Below are positions 1 to 7,581 of a stretch of DNA of 19,973 nt, one piece after another. The notes below the pieces were generated by a model. It searched no databases and was not told where the DNA came from. It saw only the letters and a list, made by a program, of their open reading frames with translations. Source of the DNA: Funneliformis mosseae (taxonomy: Eukaryota > Glomeromycota > Glomeromycetes > Glomerales > Glomeraceae); contig CAJVPP010001436.1 in assembly GCA_910592005.1 (NCBI GenBank), positions 1 through 19,973 of the forward strand. Direction: 5' to 3'. Every line of letters starts with the position of its first letter. Within the stretch, counting starts at the first letter, position 1. A program made the translations under genes and the position numbers.

Positions 1-1029
1 AAAAATAATAAATACTTAATTATAAATAAATATAGTAAATTACTTACTTTCTAATTCTTTCATTTTATCAATAAATAATCGTAAAAATGTATTAAAATCC
101 TTTGGTTGATTTAGTCCAAAAATTAAAAAAAGAATTAATAAATTTTCTTTTTTAACTCTAATTGAAGAATCCAGATTATTATTTATTAACAGAAATAACC
201 AACAATCATCAGTTTTTTGTTTAAATATCTAATATCTATCACAAAATACCATAAATGTAACATCTTGTTGATCACTAAATAAATCTTTTCTAATAAATCT
301 TTATATATATTTTCATCAAAAATATCATTTAAATTTTCAGATTCAACCTTCTTATTAATAATATATTGATATTAATATCAATAAAGTAATTCTTTAGTTC
401 TTATTTTATTATTATATTAAATCTCTAATCTCTTTTTAATAGAAAGATATGGCATTATTTTTTTAGATTTATTTTTGAATCATATCTCAATGAATTACAT
501 AATGGATAACTTTGATAAGTTTCATAAATTCTAGTATAACATATATAGGAATTTTCACACATATAATAAAATTTTGAAACAAATCCTATAATTTCTTCTA
601 ATATTTTTTTAATTTTATATAAAATAATGTTTTATTGGCAAATAATTTGATAATATCATTATATGTTACTTCTGTAAAATTATATAATGATTTTAAATAC
701 AAAAGTTTAAGGTCTTTTATAATTTCTTTACTTAATCCTTCTTCAATATCAACTTGCATTATATCATCTATATCTTTATCTTCATCTTCATCCTCATTTT
801 CTTCATCATCAGTTTTATCAATATTATAATCTTCATTATCTTCTTCTGAGATTTTCTCATTCATAGATAAATATTCTATTTTGTTTACATTTACTTCATC
901 CATTTGAATATCAATTTCATTTATATTATCTAAATATTCCTTTAAATTTTATTAATTAATATTATATAATAAATAAAAATAAAATATTAAGTAAATTATA
1001 ATTTATAATACTTACTTCATTATTTTTTA
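1..1029 (-). pseudogene. Decayed CACTA/Plavaka-type transposase (Transposase_21-like), downstream part
   Basis: Reading the minus strand from 939 to 598 gives an open frame rich in Asp/Glu (residues such as DDEENEDEDEDKDIDDI). After small frame shifts in A-runs it continues as recognisable transposase sequence down to 48. The best stretch, about 250 to 50, reads IFKQKTDDCWLFL, then SIRVKKENLLILFLIFG, then NQPKDFNTFLRLFIDKMKEL. This matches the Tnp2/Transposase_21 pattern of a Trp, a conserved LSLLIPGP-like segment and a D-x-x-L-x-P-L-I-x-E-L segment. A GTAAGT donor at 47 leads off the left edge, and a 76-nt intron (GTAAGT to TTTAAAG) sits at 940-1015. In-frame stops (Gln to TAA/TAG, Arg to TGA) and frame shifts show the copy is dead. 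The upstream exon lies beyond the inserted Tc1 element at 2292-2600. The family call rests on motif recognition only. Confidence 0.7.
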
Positions 1030-1058
1030 TAGTAGCGGTCATAAGTATCTGACCGCTT
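1030..1058 (+). repeat. Left terminal inverted repeat of the Tc1-like element
   Basis: This is the inverted partner of 2263-2291. The TIR is itself palindromic: AGCGGTCA at 1034-1041 and TGACCGCT at 1050-1057 form a perfect 8-bp stem around an 8-nt loop. The first base appears to be C changed to T compared with the other end. Confidence 0.8.
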
Positions 1059-1240
1059 GAGATCATCCAAAATTATTATATAACTACCCTTTAAATTTTT
1101 CAGAAATATAATGTAATACAATACATAATCACCTGTAAATTTATAAATATCAATGATACAAAAAAAAATTTAGATGATCATCAAACTTTCGCTTGAAAAA
1201 TAGAACTTTCTTTAGAGAAATAATATAAAATTGTCTTTTA

Positions 1241-2170
1241 CGTGAACACCTAGCTGGTCCAAAGTTTAGTTTTAGATTTATTACTAAACAGATATATTGT
1301 AGTAAGTCTACAGCTATTTATTGGGTTAAAAGATATTATGAAAATTGGGACCTAAGTACTTCAGAAAGACTGGTGTAGCCTTGTGTAATATCTGTAAAAC
1401 AAGATGACAAGATTGTAAAGATGGCAGAGAAAGAACATAATATAACAGCCATTTAAATATAAGAAAAATTAGAAAAAAGAGGTGTTGGGCTTAGTATAGA
1501 AATAGTAAGGTAACGTCTTTGTAAGTCTGGAAGAAAGTTTAGTAATGAAATTTCTAAACTTATGCTTAAAGAAGACCATCAAAAGAAAAAGTTGTAATGG
1601 GTAAAAAAACATAAGAATTTTGATTGGAATTGAGTTATTTTTACAGATGAGAGTACATTTCAATTATATATATCAAAAAAAAGGGTTGGCAGTTTTCTGG
1701 TAGAAAAAATGTTTCGTTCTGTTAAGCATCCACCAAAAGTTTATGTTTAGGAATATTTTTCTGCTTCTGGATTTGGTAAGCTATTTTGCTTTCAGAGAAA
1801 CTTTCATGCTAAATTTATGTGTACTATTTATGAGCAGGATCTTCTGGCTTTTACCTCTAAACTTTTTGGTAAAGGTAATATAGATTGGATCTTGCAAAAA
1901 GATAATGATCTAAAGCATCGATCAAAAATCACGAAAAATGAAAGGAAAAAAATGGCATTGAGGTACTTTTTTAGCTATCAATGTCTCCAGACTAAAACCC
2001 TATAGAAAACATTTAGAGGTTAATGAAAATTAATATACAAAAAAAAAATTTGATCAATTAGAGGGTTAAAAAGGAAACTTACAAAAGAATGAAACTGATT
2101 ATCACCTATACTTATCACGAATTTGGTAGCTAGCATAAAAAGGCATATAGCTATACTTATAGAGTTAGAT
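1241..2170 (+). pseudogene. Tc1/mariner transposase (DD34E type), inactivated
   Basis: One frame holds from 1241 to about 1975 and reads as a Tc1 transposase. It begins with a helix-turn-helix-like part (CSKSTAIYWVKRYYE), followed by the segment ahead of the catalytic domain (WVKKHKNFDW). The first catalytic Asp is in VIFTDESTF (Asp codon 1646) and the second is in ILQKDNDLKH (Asp codon 1901). After one frame shift near 1975-1984 comes SPD-x-NPIENI with the catalytic Glu at 2005-2007. The Asp-to-Glu spacing is about 34 residues, as in the DD34E class. Stops lie at 1376, 1454, 1460, 1511, 1595, 1631, 1748, 1993 and 2014. At least two replace family Trp codons (TGG to TAG at 1748 and 2014) and several fit Gln codons. 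The protein cannot be made, so any mobility would need a transposase from elsewhere. Confidence 0.85.
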
Positions 2171-2262
2171 GATGACTACATAATGTATTAATTTTAGTTA
2201 GTTGGTTATGTATTTTTTAAATAAAAAAAATTTTGAATTTACTTACTTGTAGCCGGAGTTAG

Positions 2263-2291
2263 AGGCAGTCAGATACTTATAACTGCTACTG
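2263..2291 (-). repeat. Right terminal inverted repeat of the Tc1-like element
   Basis: This is the inverted copy of 1030-1058. Its own palindrome is weaker: GCAGT at 2265-2269 against ACTGC at 2282-2286. TA follows at 2292-2293. Confidence 0.8.
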
Positions 2292-2600
2292 TATTTCTAT
2301 TGAACATATAAAGACGAAATCTGTAAAGAGTTTTATTATTAAGATATTATGCAATTTGCTGTCCTAAGATAGGTTTTCTTTCTGCAATAAATTTGGACAT
2401 TACCAGATCCCAGAAATATAGCTATCTTATTACTTTTTGAAAGTTTTTATTTGCAAAAGGTTTGCTAAAGTCAAATTGAACATTTCGTTTACCTTTAATA
2501 TAAATTTATTGTTAAGAGCTTCTAAAAATATAAGGCTCTAGTAGTCCTTTTCACAAAAATCTAGGGCTGACAAGAAATCTATTATTTTTGAACATTTTGC
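2292..2600 (-). pseudogene. Upstream exon of the interrupted CACTA-like transposase gene
   Basis: On the minus strand one frame runs through this whole stretch without an indel. Segments include KGKRNVQFDFSKPFANKNF, then FWDLVMSKFIAERKPILG, then LYRFRLYMFNRN, broken by five stops that each fit a mutated Gln, Trp or Arg codon. A TTTTATAG acceptor-like sequence lies just upstream, ending at 2601. On the far side of the Tc1 element the same strand continues within about 15 nt to a GTAAGT donor at 1015. The next exon then opens in phase 0, with a one-nucleotide discrepancy in an A-run at the insertion point. I do not recognise this N-terminal part as a named domain. Its link to the transposase is inferred from strand, position and phase. 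Confidence 0.5.
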
Positions 2601-2844
2601 CTATAAAATATAAAACGCAAGAGTAATTAATTAATCACTTAATAATAAAAATTTTTTAAAGATTATTAACATATTGATATATCTGTTTAGCTATTTTCTC
2701 ATTGCTTGATACTCTTTTTCATTTTTCCTTATCTAGTAAAATACTAGTGTAAGGTTTCATAAGATTGTAAATAGAGTAAATGATTATATTTTAAAAATGT
2801 GAAAATTATAAAGATTATTGTAGTATTCAGTTCTTTCATTTATA
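2601..2844. other. AT-rich spacer, no gene seen
   Basis: I see no coding frame, RNA or repeat I can support here. The part nearest 2601 may be an intron or the upstream part of the decayed CACTA-like gene on the minus strand. Confidence 0.4.
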
Positions 2845-2846
2845 TA

Positions 2847-3018
2847 TAGTCAACTCTTATTATAACGAACTCTATGTCCTAAATCTAAACTTTGCTATTA
2901 GATTATAGTGAAGATTTTAAGAGATTTTATTGGTCAATTTGCTATAACAAGAGTATTTTTATTATATTTGTTCAAAAAATTTGTTATATCAAGAGTTCAC
3001 TATATTAAGAGTTAACTG
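2847..3018 (+). mobile_element. 172-bp MITE, pogo/Tc1-like ends, copy 1
   Basis: The element starts (T)AGTCAACTCTTATTATAACG and ends with the inverted form AAGAGTTAACTG. TA flanks it at 2845-2846 and 3019-3020. There is no coding capacity. The ends, with repeated CTCTTGATATAACGAA-like subterminal motifs, are typical of non-autonomous derivatives of pogo/Tc1-mariner elements. A second 172-bp copy lies at 12255-12426 in the opposite orientation. Aligned by eye, the two differ at about 17 of 172 positions, mostly transitions. Confidence 0.85.
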
Positions 3019-5193
3019 TATTTATAAATAATTTAGTATTATAAGTAGAAAGTAATTGTGACAAGTATTTTATTTAATAATATCAAATTAATTAGTATTA
3101 CTTCAACATTAATATTTTACACTTTTACAATGTCAAAATATTAAACTAAGTAAAATTCAATTAATAAACTCTGATTAATTAAAACTGCTTAATTACAATT
3201 ACAAAATAAATTAAATAAAATAATAATAAAATTAAAAATTAAAAATATAATGAAGTTACAAATACAAAATATAAAGTTAAATGACGAAAAAATATTAGTA
3301 AAAAAAAATATATTTACCTAAAAAATAACAATAAAAAGAAAAACTTATCCTATCTGAGAGAATGAAAAATTATCAAAAAATATTTCTAAAGTATATTTTT
3401 CTTAAGGTTCACTTTTAAATTAATAAATAAAAATAAAAATAAATAAAAATTAAAAATTAAAAAAAAATTAAACAAAAAAAATGAAAAAAAATAAAATAAA
3501 AAATAAAACAAAATGATCAATAAAAGAAGATAGTAAAAGAAAAAAAGAAATCAGAAAAATAAAAAAATAAAAAAAATAATCAGAATAATTTTCAGTTAAC
3601 AAATAAAATTTAAATTATTATATTAATCTATATAACTTAAATAAAAGAATAAGTGAAAAAAAAAAAAGTCAAAAAAGTCAATTGGAAAAAGTCCAATATA
3701 ACACATTAATATAATAATATATTTATCATAATATATATTATTGAACAATTATTTTATTTTTAAACTATTTAATAATAGTAACAATTTTATTGTAGAACTT
3801 TTTATATTATATTTTTTATATAATTGTAATTGAAAACAGTTTTATATATTTTTTCCTTTAATAATTAATCTTTTCTTTTATAATTATAAAAGTAAAAAAG
3901 TTTTTTTTTTTAAAAAATCTTTTATTTTAAAGTAAAATATATAAATCTTATATATATTTCTTAGAAAGATAATTATTCAAAATTTTTTATTTAAAAAAAA
4001 TATATATATATTTTATTTATTTATTATAAAATAACATTATTAAATATATATTTAACTGATTTATATATTTTTCAAGTAAAATATTAGTTTTTGATAATAT
4101 TAAAATTAATTATGTAAATTTGATATTTATTATAAATTATTAATAAATAATTATATTTGTCAAAATATAATTTAATTAATAAATTCATCAATTTATGCTG
4201 AAGTATATATTATTTTAATATATTTTATAATTTTTAAAAATATAATATAAATATATATATATTATTATAAAAGTATTAAAAGTTTTTATTATTTATTTAA
4301 TAAAATATTTTTAATAATAAAAGACTTTTCTAATAAGATTTTCTTTATACTATAAAGATGATTTATAAATCCTTTAATGTTTTGCAAAAAGTTGATATCA
4401 TTTTCCTTATATTCATTTTATTCTTCTTTAAATTTATATATATTTATTATTATGAAAACTTGACATATCAATATTTCTTTAATTTTTAAATACTTTTTAA
4501 GTATATTTTTTATATTTATATTATTAATAGCTAAAATTTCTTTAGTAGATTTTTTTATTTATATGTATATTTATATAATTATTATTAATAAATTGTATTT
4601 GTTATAATAAAACAAATGCTATATATTATTTTATCTATTTTTTTAAAAGATTTGCTTAAATTTTTACACTTTTATATGAATTATAAGACTTTTATTTTAT
4701 CACTTATATATTATGTTTTTATTTTGTTCTATTATTTTATTCTATTATTTATTTTACTTTTTAATCATCTTTATATTGATACTTTATTTGTTTATTTTAT
4801 AGTTTACTATTAAAATAGTAATAATATTATTATTTATCTAATATAATTTAATGTTAATTTATTTACTTTTTTGAAAATCTTTATATTTATTTATTTTCTT
4901 AATTATTATATAATAATCCTATAATTATAAATAAATATATTATTTTATTTTTAATCCTCCCTTCAATTCTTTTTTTAGCATCTTTAATTTAGGCTTGTTA
5001 TGCATATCATCATGGCTAATAATAATATCATTTCCTTTTCATTTAGGCTAATCACTTGTTTGTCATATTTGTAGATCTTTTATAATGCATCTTATCTTTT
5101 TGCTGTGCCACATTCGGGTTAAAAAAAATTCTTTTTTTTTAATTTGATTATTTCAAAAAATTTTATAAATTATATTTTAAAGATTTTAAAGTA
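3019..5193. other. AT-rich gene-free stretch with low-complexity A/T runs
   Basis: Nearly all of this is A/T, with A-rich low-complexity sequence around 3200-3670 (AAATAAAA-like runs). The open frame at 4616-4813 is made almost only of Phe, Leu, Ile and Tyr codons, as expected by chance in such DNA. Around 4935-5115 the minus strand has better composition and a short open stretch (MHYKRSTNMTNK, then after a shift SHDDMHNKPKLKMLKKELKG). This may be a fragment of a dead gene, but I cannot name it. Confidence 0.6.
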
Positions 5194-5195
5194 TA

Positions 5196-5288
5196 CAGTA
5201 AAAAAAAACCGCCCATTATAAAATTACTATGAACCATTAATTATTAAAATTTAGATATAAAGAGGTTCGTTATAGAAAGAGTTGACTG
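5196..5288 (-). mobile_element. Short MITE-like element related to the 172-bp family
   Basis: The right end, read on the minus strand from 5288, begins CAGTCAACTCTTTCTATAACG, like the ends of the 172-bp MITEs. The left end begins CAGTAAAAAAAAACCGCCC and matches only in the first bases. TA flanks both sides (5194-5195 and 5289-5290). At 93 bp it is either an internally deleted relative or a different family sharing the terminus. It lies about 150 bp upstream of the small ORF ahead of the ceramidase gene. Confidence 0.55.
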
Positions 5289-5434
5289 TATATGTAAATG
5301 GTCTTTTTTTTTTATTTTTCTTTTTTTTAATCAGAATAATGTTTTTAAACATGAGGTATTTAATGAAATACTTACAAAAAGTTTATTAGCTGAAAGCAAT
5401 ATTGAGTTAAGAAGCGATATATAATTAATAAATT

Positions 5435-5674
5435 ATGAAACGAAATACTCCAAGAAAATTCATATGTTTATTGTTTTTATTGGTATCCGTCTCGAACTTT
5501 TTAGCGTTCGGGTTTTGTTCATGTTGCACACAAAGATCTTGCCTAAAGTTAAATCTGAACGGGCCTTCGATGTATCAAAAAATTGAAAAGGTATAAAATT
5601 ATAAATAACCAAGTTTTTCCTCTCTTTGATCCATTGATCTAAATTTATTATAGAGGCTTCAACTTGAACTTTAG
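5435..5674 (+). CDS. Candidate small secreted cysteine-rich peptide, or upstream ORF of the ceramidase gene
   Basis: An ATG at 5435, preceded by an in-frame TAA, opens a frame of 53 codons to TAA at 5594-5596. It has a basic start (MKRNTPRKF), a hydrophobic core of about 16 residues (ICLLFLLVSVSNFLAF), a plausible signal-peptidase site (AFG before FCS), then four close cysteines (CSCCTQRSC) and a short tail. A possible intron at 5591-5653 (GTATAA donor, CTAAAT branch-like motif, TTATAG acceptor) would replace the last residue with RLQLEL and stop at 5672-5674, giving 59 residues. Base composition is clearly richer in CpG than the flanks. It ends only 22-100 nt before the ceramidase start on the same strand. 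It could be its own orphan secreted peptide, or a uORF in the ceramidase leader. I recognise no family. Confidence 0.35.
5592..5603 (+). promoter_or_regulatory. Possible TATA element of the ceramidase gene
   Basis: TATAAAATTATA lies about 100 nt upstream of the ceramidase ATG. In this AT-rich DNA such matches are common, and the same bases could be the start of an intron in the small upstream ORF, so the call is weak. Confidence 0.25.
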
Positions 5675-5695
5675 AATATAATTTAATTACTTAAA

Positions 5696-6989
5696 ATGAA
5701 TTCCACTAATGGATTTTGGGGAGAACCCACTTCTACAGGTATTGGCAATTTTTTTAGATTTAAATTTTATTTATTACGTTATAATATATTAATAATTTTC
5801 ATGTGATCTTTATTTTAAAACATTAAATAGTTGGTGAGTTAATAATATTTGTGTCCTTTTACAATTATTTATCAACCCTTTTTGATATCCACGTCCTTTC
5901 CTTTTTAAATCACAATTTCGCGAATTCGTTCACATTTTTTTCTCTCTTACTAGATTGGTGCGAGAAAAATTATGAAGTAACTTACTATATCGCAGAATTT
6001 TATAATACCATCTCTTCGTTGTGTCTCATCTTCATGGGAATATTTGGCTCTATAATGCATGCCAAAGGTTTTGATTATAGATTTACATTATGTTTTAGAA
6101 CGTAAGTTTAAAAATAATCTTCAATGATATCATGAAATTAAAACCCAATCGTTTTCACGCTTTAATGAAAATTTTAGAATTACCGTTATAGGATTCGGGT
6201 CAATTCTATTTCACGGAACGCTGTTATTCCCGTTACAACATTTTGATGGAATACCAATGATCTTTTATATATTGGTGTTATTTTATTCGGTAAATGAAAA
6301 CAAGAAAGAGAGAAAATTTGGGAATTGGTTCCCAACTATGCTCTTCTTATGGGGATTTACTGTTTCGACAGTATTAATATTTTTGGGAGGATATTATCAA
6401 AATAAAATCATGAAATTATTAGAATTTTATATCTTTCAAGGTAGGAAATTTTTTAACATTTTACGTGAACTTGACATGACGCTCATCATTTTCATTTTAG
6501 GTTCTTTCTTCTTAATATCAATCTGCGTATACCTGCATATAATTGCAATCGTAATTAATTTAAAGGGTGAAACTAGTATAAGATCATTAATGCTCCGAGG
6601 AACTATAATATTTTTAATTGGATACCTGGGATGGAATATTGATTATCATTTTTGTAAGGGGTTGAATAAAATCTCGAATCTACAATTACATGCTTGGTGG
6701 TAAGTTATATAATGATTATGTGTATGTATTATATTCGTAAACTTACCGATCTTTCCATATTAGGCACTTAACCGCGTCTTATTCAAGTTATTCAATTTCC
6801 TTAATTGTAATGTTTGATCGATCAAAAATGCTTGGAAAAAATCCAATCATTAAATGGGTATATATTATTTTACCATATGTGGAATTACCATTAGTATCGG
6901 AGCAGTATCTTCCTTCAGAAGTGATGTCATTAGAAAGAACATTGCTCATGCAAAAAATCTCGGTTGAACTTTCACAAGAATTATCATAA
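5696..6989 (+). CDS. Alkaline ceramidase (YPC1/YDC1/ACER3 family), six exons including a 3-nt microexon
   Basis: This is an integral membrane hydrolase of the ER/Golgi that splits ceramide into sphingoid base and fatty acid. Proposed exons are 5696-5738, 5831-5833, 5954-6101, 6178-6440, 6501-6699 and 6764-6989, totalling 882 nt and 293 residues, close to the family length. Near the N-terminus are GFWGEPTSTVDWCEKNY and AEFYN, with the calcium-site residues D16, W17, E19, N21 and E30. The catalytic set is S73 and H77 in GSILFHGTL, D88 in HFDGIP, and H216 and H220 in HAWWH. WNID lies at 197-200. About seven hydrophobic segments are visible, starting near residues 32, 62, 90, 115, 153, 186 and 220. 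The Met is the first after an in-frame TAA at 5684. Donors are mostly GTAAGT or GTGAGT, and the first (GTATTG) is weak. Without the microexon, the residue before DWC would be missing. Family assignment is very secure and the exon map nearly so. Confidence 0.93.
5831..5833 (+). other. Predicted 3-nt microexon (TTG) of the ceramidase gene
   Basis: The three bases are preceded by AAATAG (acceptor) and followed by GTGAGT (consensus donor). Joining ACAG, TTG and ATTGG gives Thr-Val-Asp-Trp, which matches the family pattern TST-[VIL]-DWCE. Skipping it gives TSTDWC, one residue short. The flanking introns would be 92 nt (5739-5830) and 120 nt (5834-5953). Confidence 0.65.
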
Positions 6990-7007
6990 TTTTACTATAT
7001 ACATTTC

Positions 7008-7013
7008 AATAAA
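7008..7013 (+). terminator. AATAAA polyadenylation signal of the ceramidase gene
   Basis: AATAAA lies 19 nt after the stop codon and is followed by an A-run. Such hexamers are frequent in AT-rich DNA, but the placement is right. Confidence 0.45.
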
Positions 7014-7226
7014 AAAAAACCAATAGATGATTTATTATATTTATTTGTTTTAGATCCATTCTTTCCGGATTTATTTATTTTATTCATTTCTGCATTTAAA
7101 AAGTTATCATACTAATGAAAATTTTTTCGTTTTGTTAATAAAATTTTTAGCTTACAAATTAATGTTATAATCAGAAATTAAGTTAATCACTTTATACATA
7201 TTGACACTTGTTTCATTCTGTTACAA

Positions 7227-7280
7227 GTCATTAACCGAGCGATTTAATTTAGCGTTTCGTAGGTTCGAGTTCGTAATGAA
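7227..7280 (+). pseudogene. tRNA-like relic (Leu/Ser-type A and B boxes)
   Basis: TAACCGAGCGATTTAA at 7232 onward resembles the D-arm/A-box of class II tRNAs (TGACCGAGTGGTTAA). GGTTCGAGTTC at 7262-7272 resembles a B-box/T-loop. GTCATTA at 7227-7233 can pair at six of seven positions with TAATGAA at 7274-7280. The distance is too short for an anticodon arm and the T-stem does not pair. It is therefore at most a deleted tRNA or tRNA-derived remnant, and chance similarity is possible. Confidence 0.25.
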
Positions 7281-7336
7281 TTTGTAACAAAATATATGTA
7301 GTTTAGAGTTGGGTGCCGAAACATATTTGATCTGAA

Positions 7337-7460
7337 CCGAAAGGTTTCGGCTTTCGTCATATAGCCGATGCCGAAATCCCAAACCCGAAACTGATGCCGA
7401 AATCCGAAACCGATGCCAAATTCCGAAACCGACGAAACCCGTAACTGGTGCTGAATTAAA
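7337..7460 (+). repeat. Subterminal GATGCCGAAATCCGAAACC repeats of the hAT element
   Basis: A GC-rich island stands out in AT-rich DNA. A perfect 6-bp inverted pair (CCGAAA at 7337-7342, TTTCGG at 7345-7350) is followed by imperfect units starting at 7367, 7393 and 7412 with a core period of 19, and a shorter unit at 7431. Such subterminal clusters typically bind hAT transposase BED fingers. Confidence 0.75.
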
Positions 7461-7581
7461 GTCTAAAATAATCCGAAAGACAAAATCCTAAAACAAAATA
7501 AATAAAATGTACTTTGCATTTACTTTTTAATAAAATCTACATTAATGGTTCAATTATTAGTTTATTACTAATTTATTTCGT

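Larger units (their letters stand above)
1030..2291 (+). mobile_element. Tc1-like DNA transposon, degenerate, with TIRs and TA duplication
   Basis: The left end starts (T)AGTAGCGGTCATAAGTATC. The right end, read on the minus strand from 2291, starts CAGTAGCAGTTATAAGTATC. The first 29 positions agree at 24, and all five differences are transitions. Each end is flanked by TA (1028-1029 and 2292-2293), the target duplication of Tc1/mariner elements. The interior carries a DDE transposase relic in plus orientation. The element sits within an exon of the minus-strand CACTA-like transposase gene. Confidence 0.85.

Noticed and set aside
635..829. Plus-strand open frame rich in Ser
   Set aside because: It is the complement of the acidic minus-strand transposase exon. 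The Ser run mirrors the Asp/Glu codons.
1469..1663. Minus-strand open frame of 64 codons
   Set aside because: It lies antisense to the Tc1 transposase frame, which has clear family motifs, and has no motif of its own.
3200..3670. A-rich repetitive stretch as a possible satellite, CRISPR-like array or origin
   Set aside because: There is no regular unit or spacer pattern. It is simple low-complexity sequence.
4616..4813. Hydrophobic 65-residue plus-strand frame, possibly a membrane peptide
   Set aside because: It is composed almost wholly of codons expected in A/T-only DNA, with no promoter, splice or composition signal.
5851..6105. 84-residue frame starting ahead of the DWCE exon, as an alternative ceramidase N-terminus
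   Set aside because: It lacks the family N-terminus, begins at GTG and reads through the intron and acceptor. The ATG at 5696 gives the conserved GFWGEPTST start.
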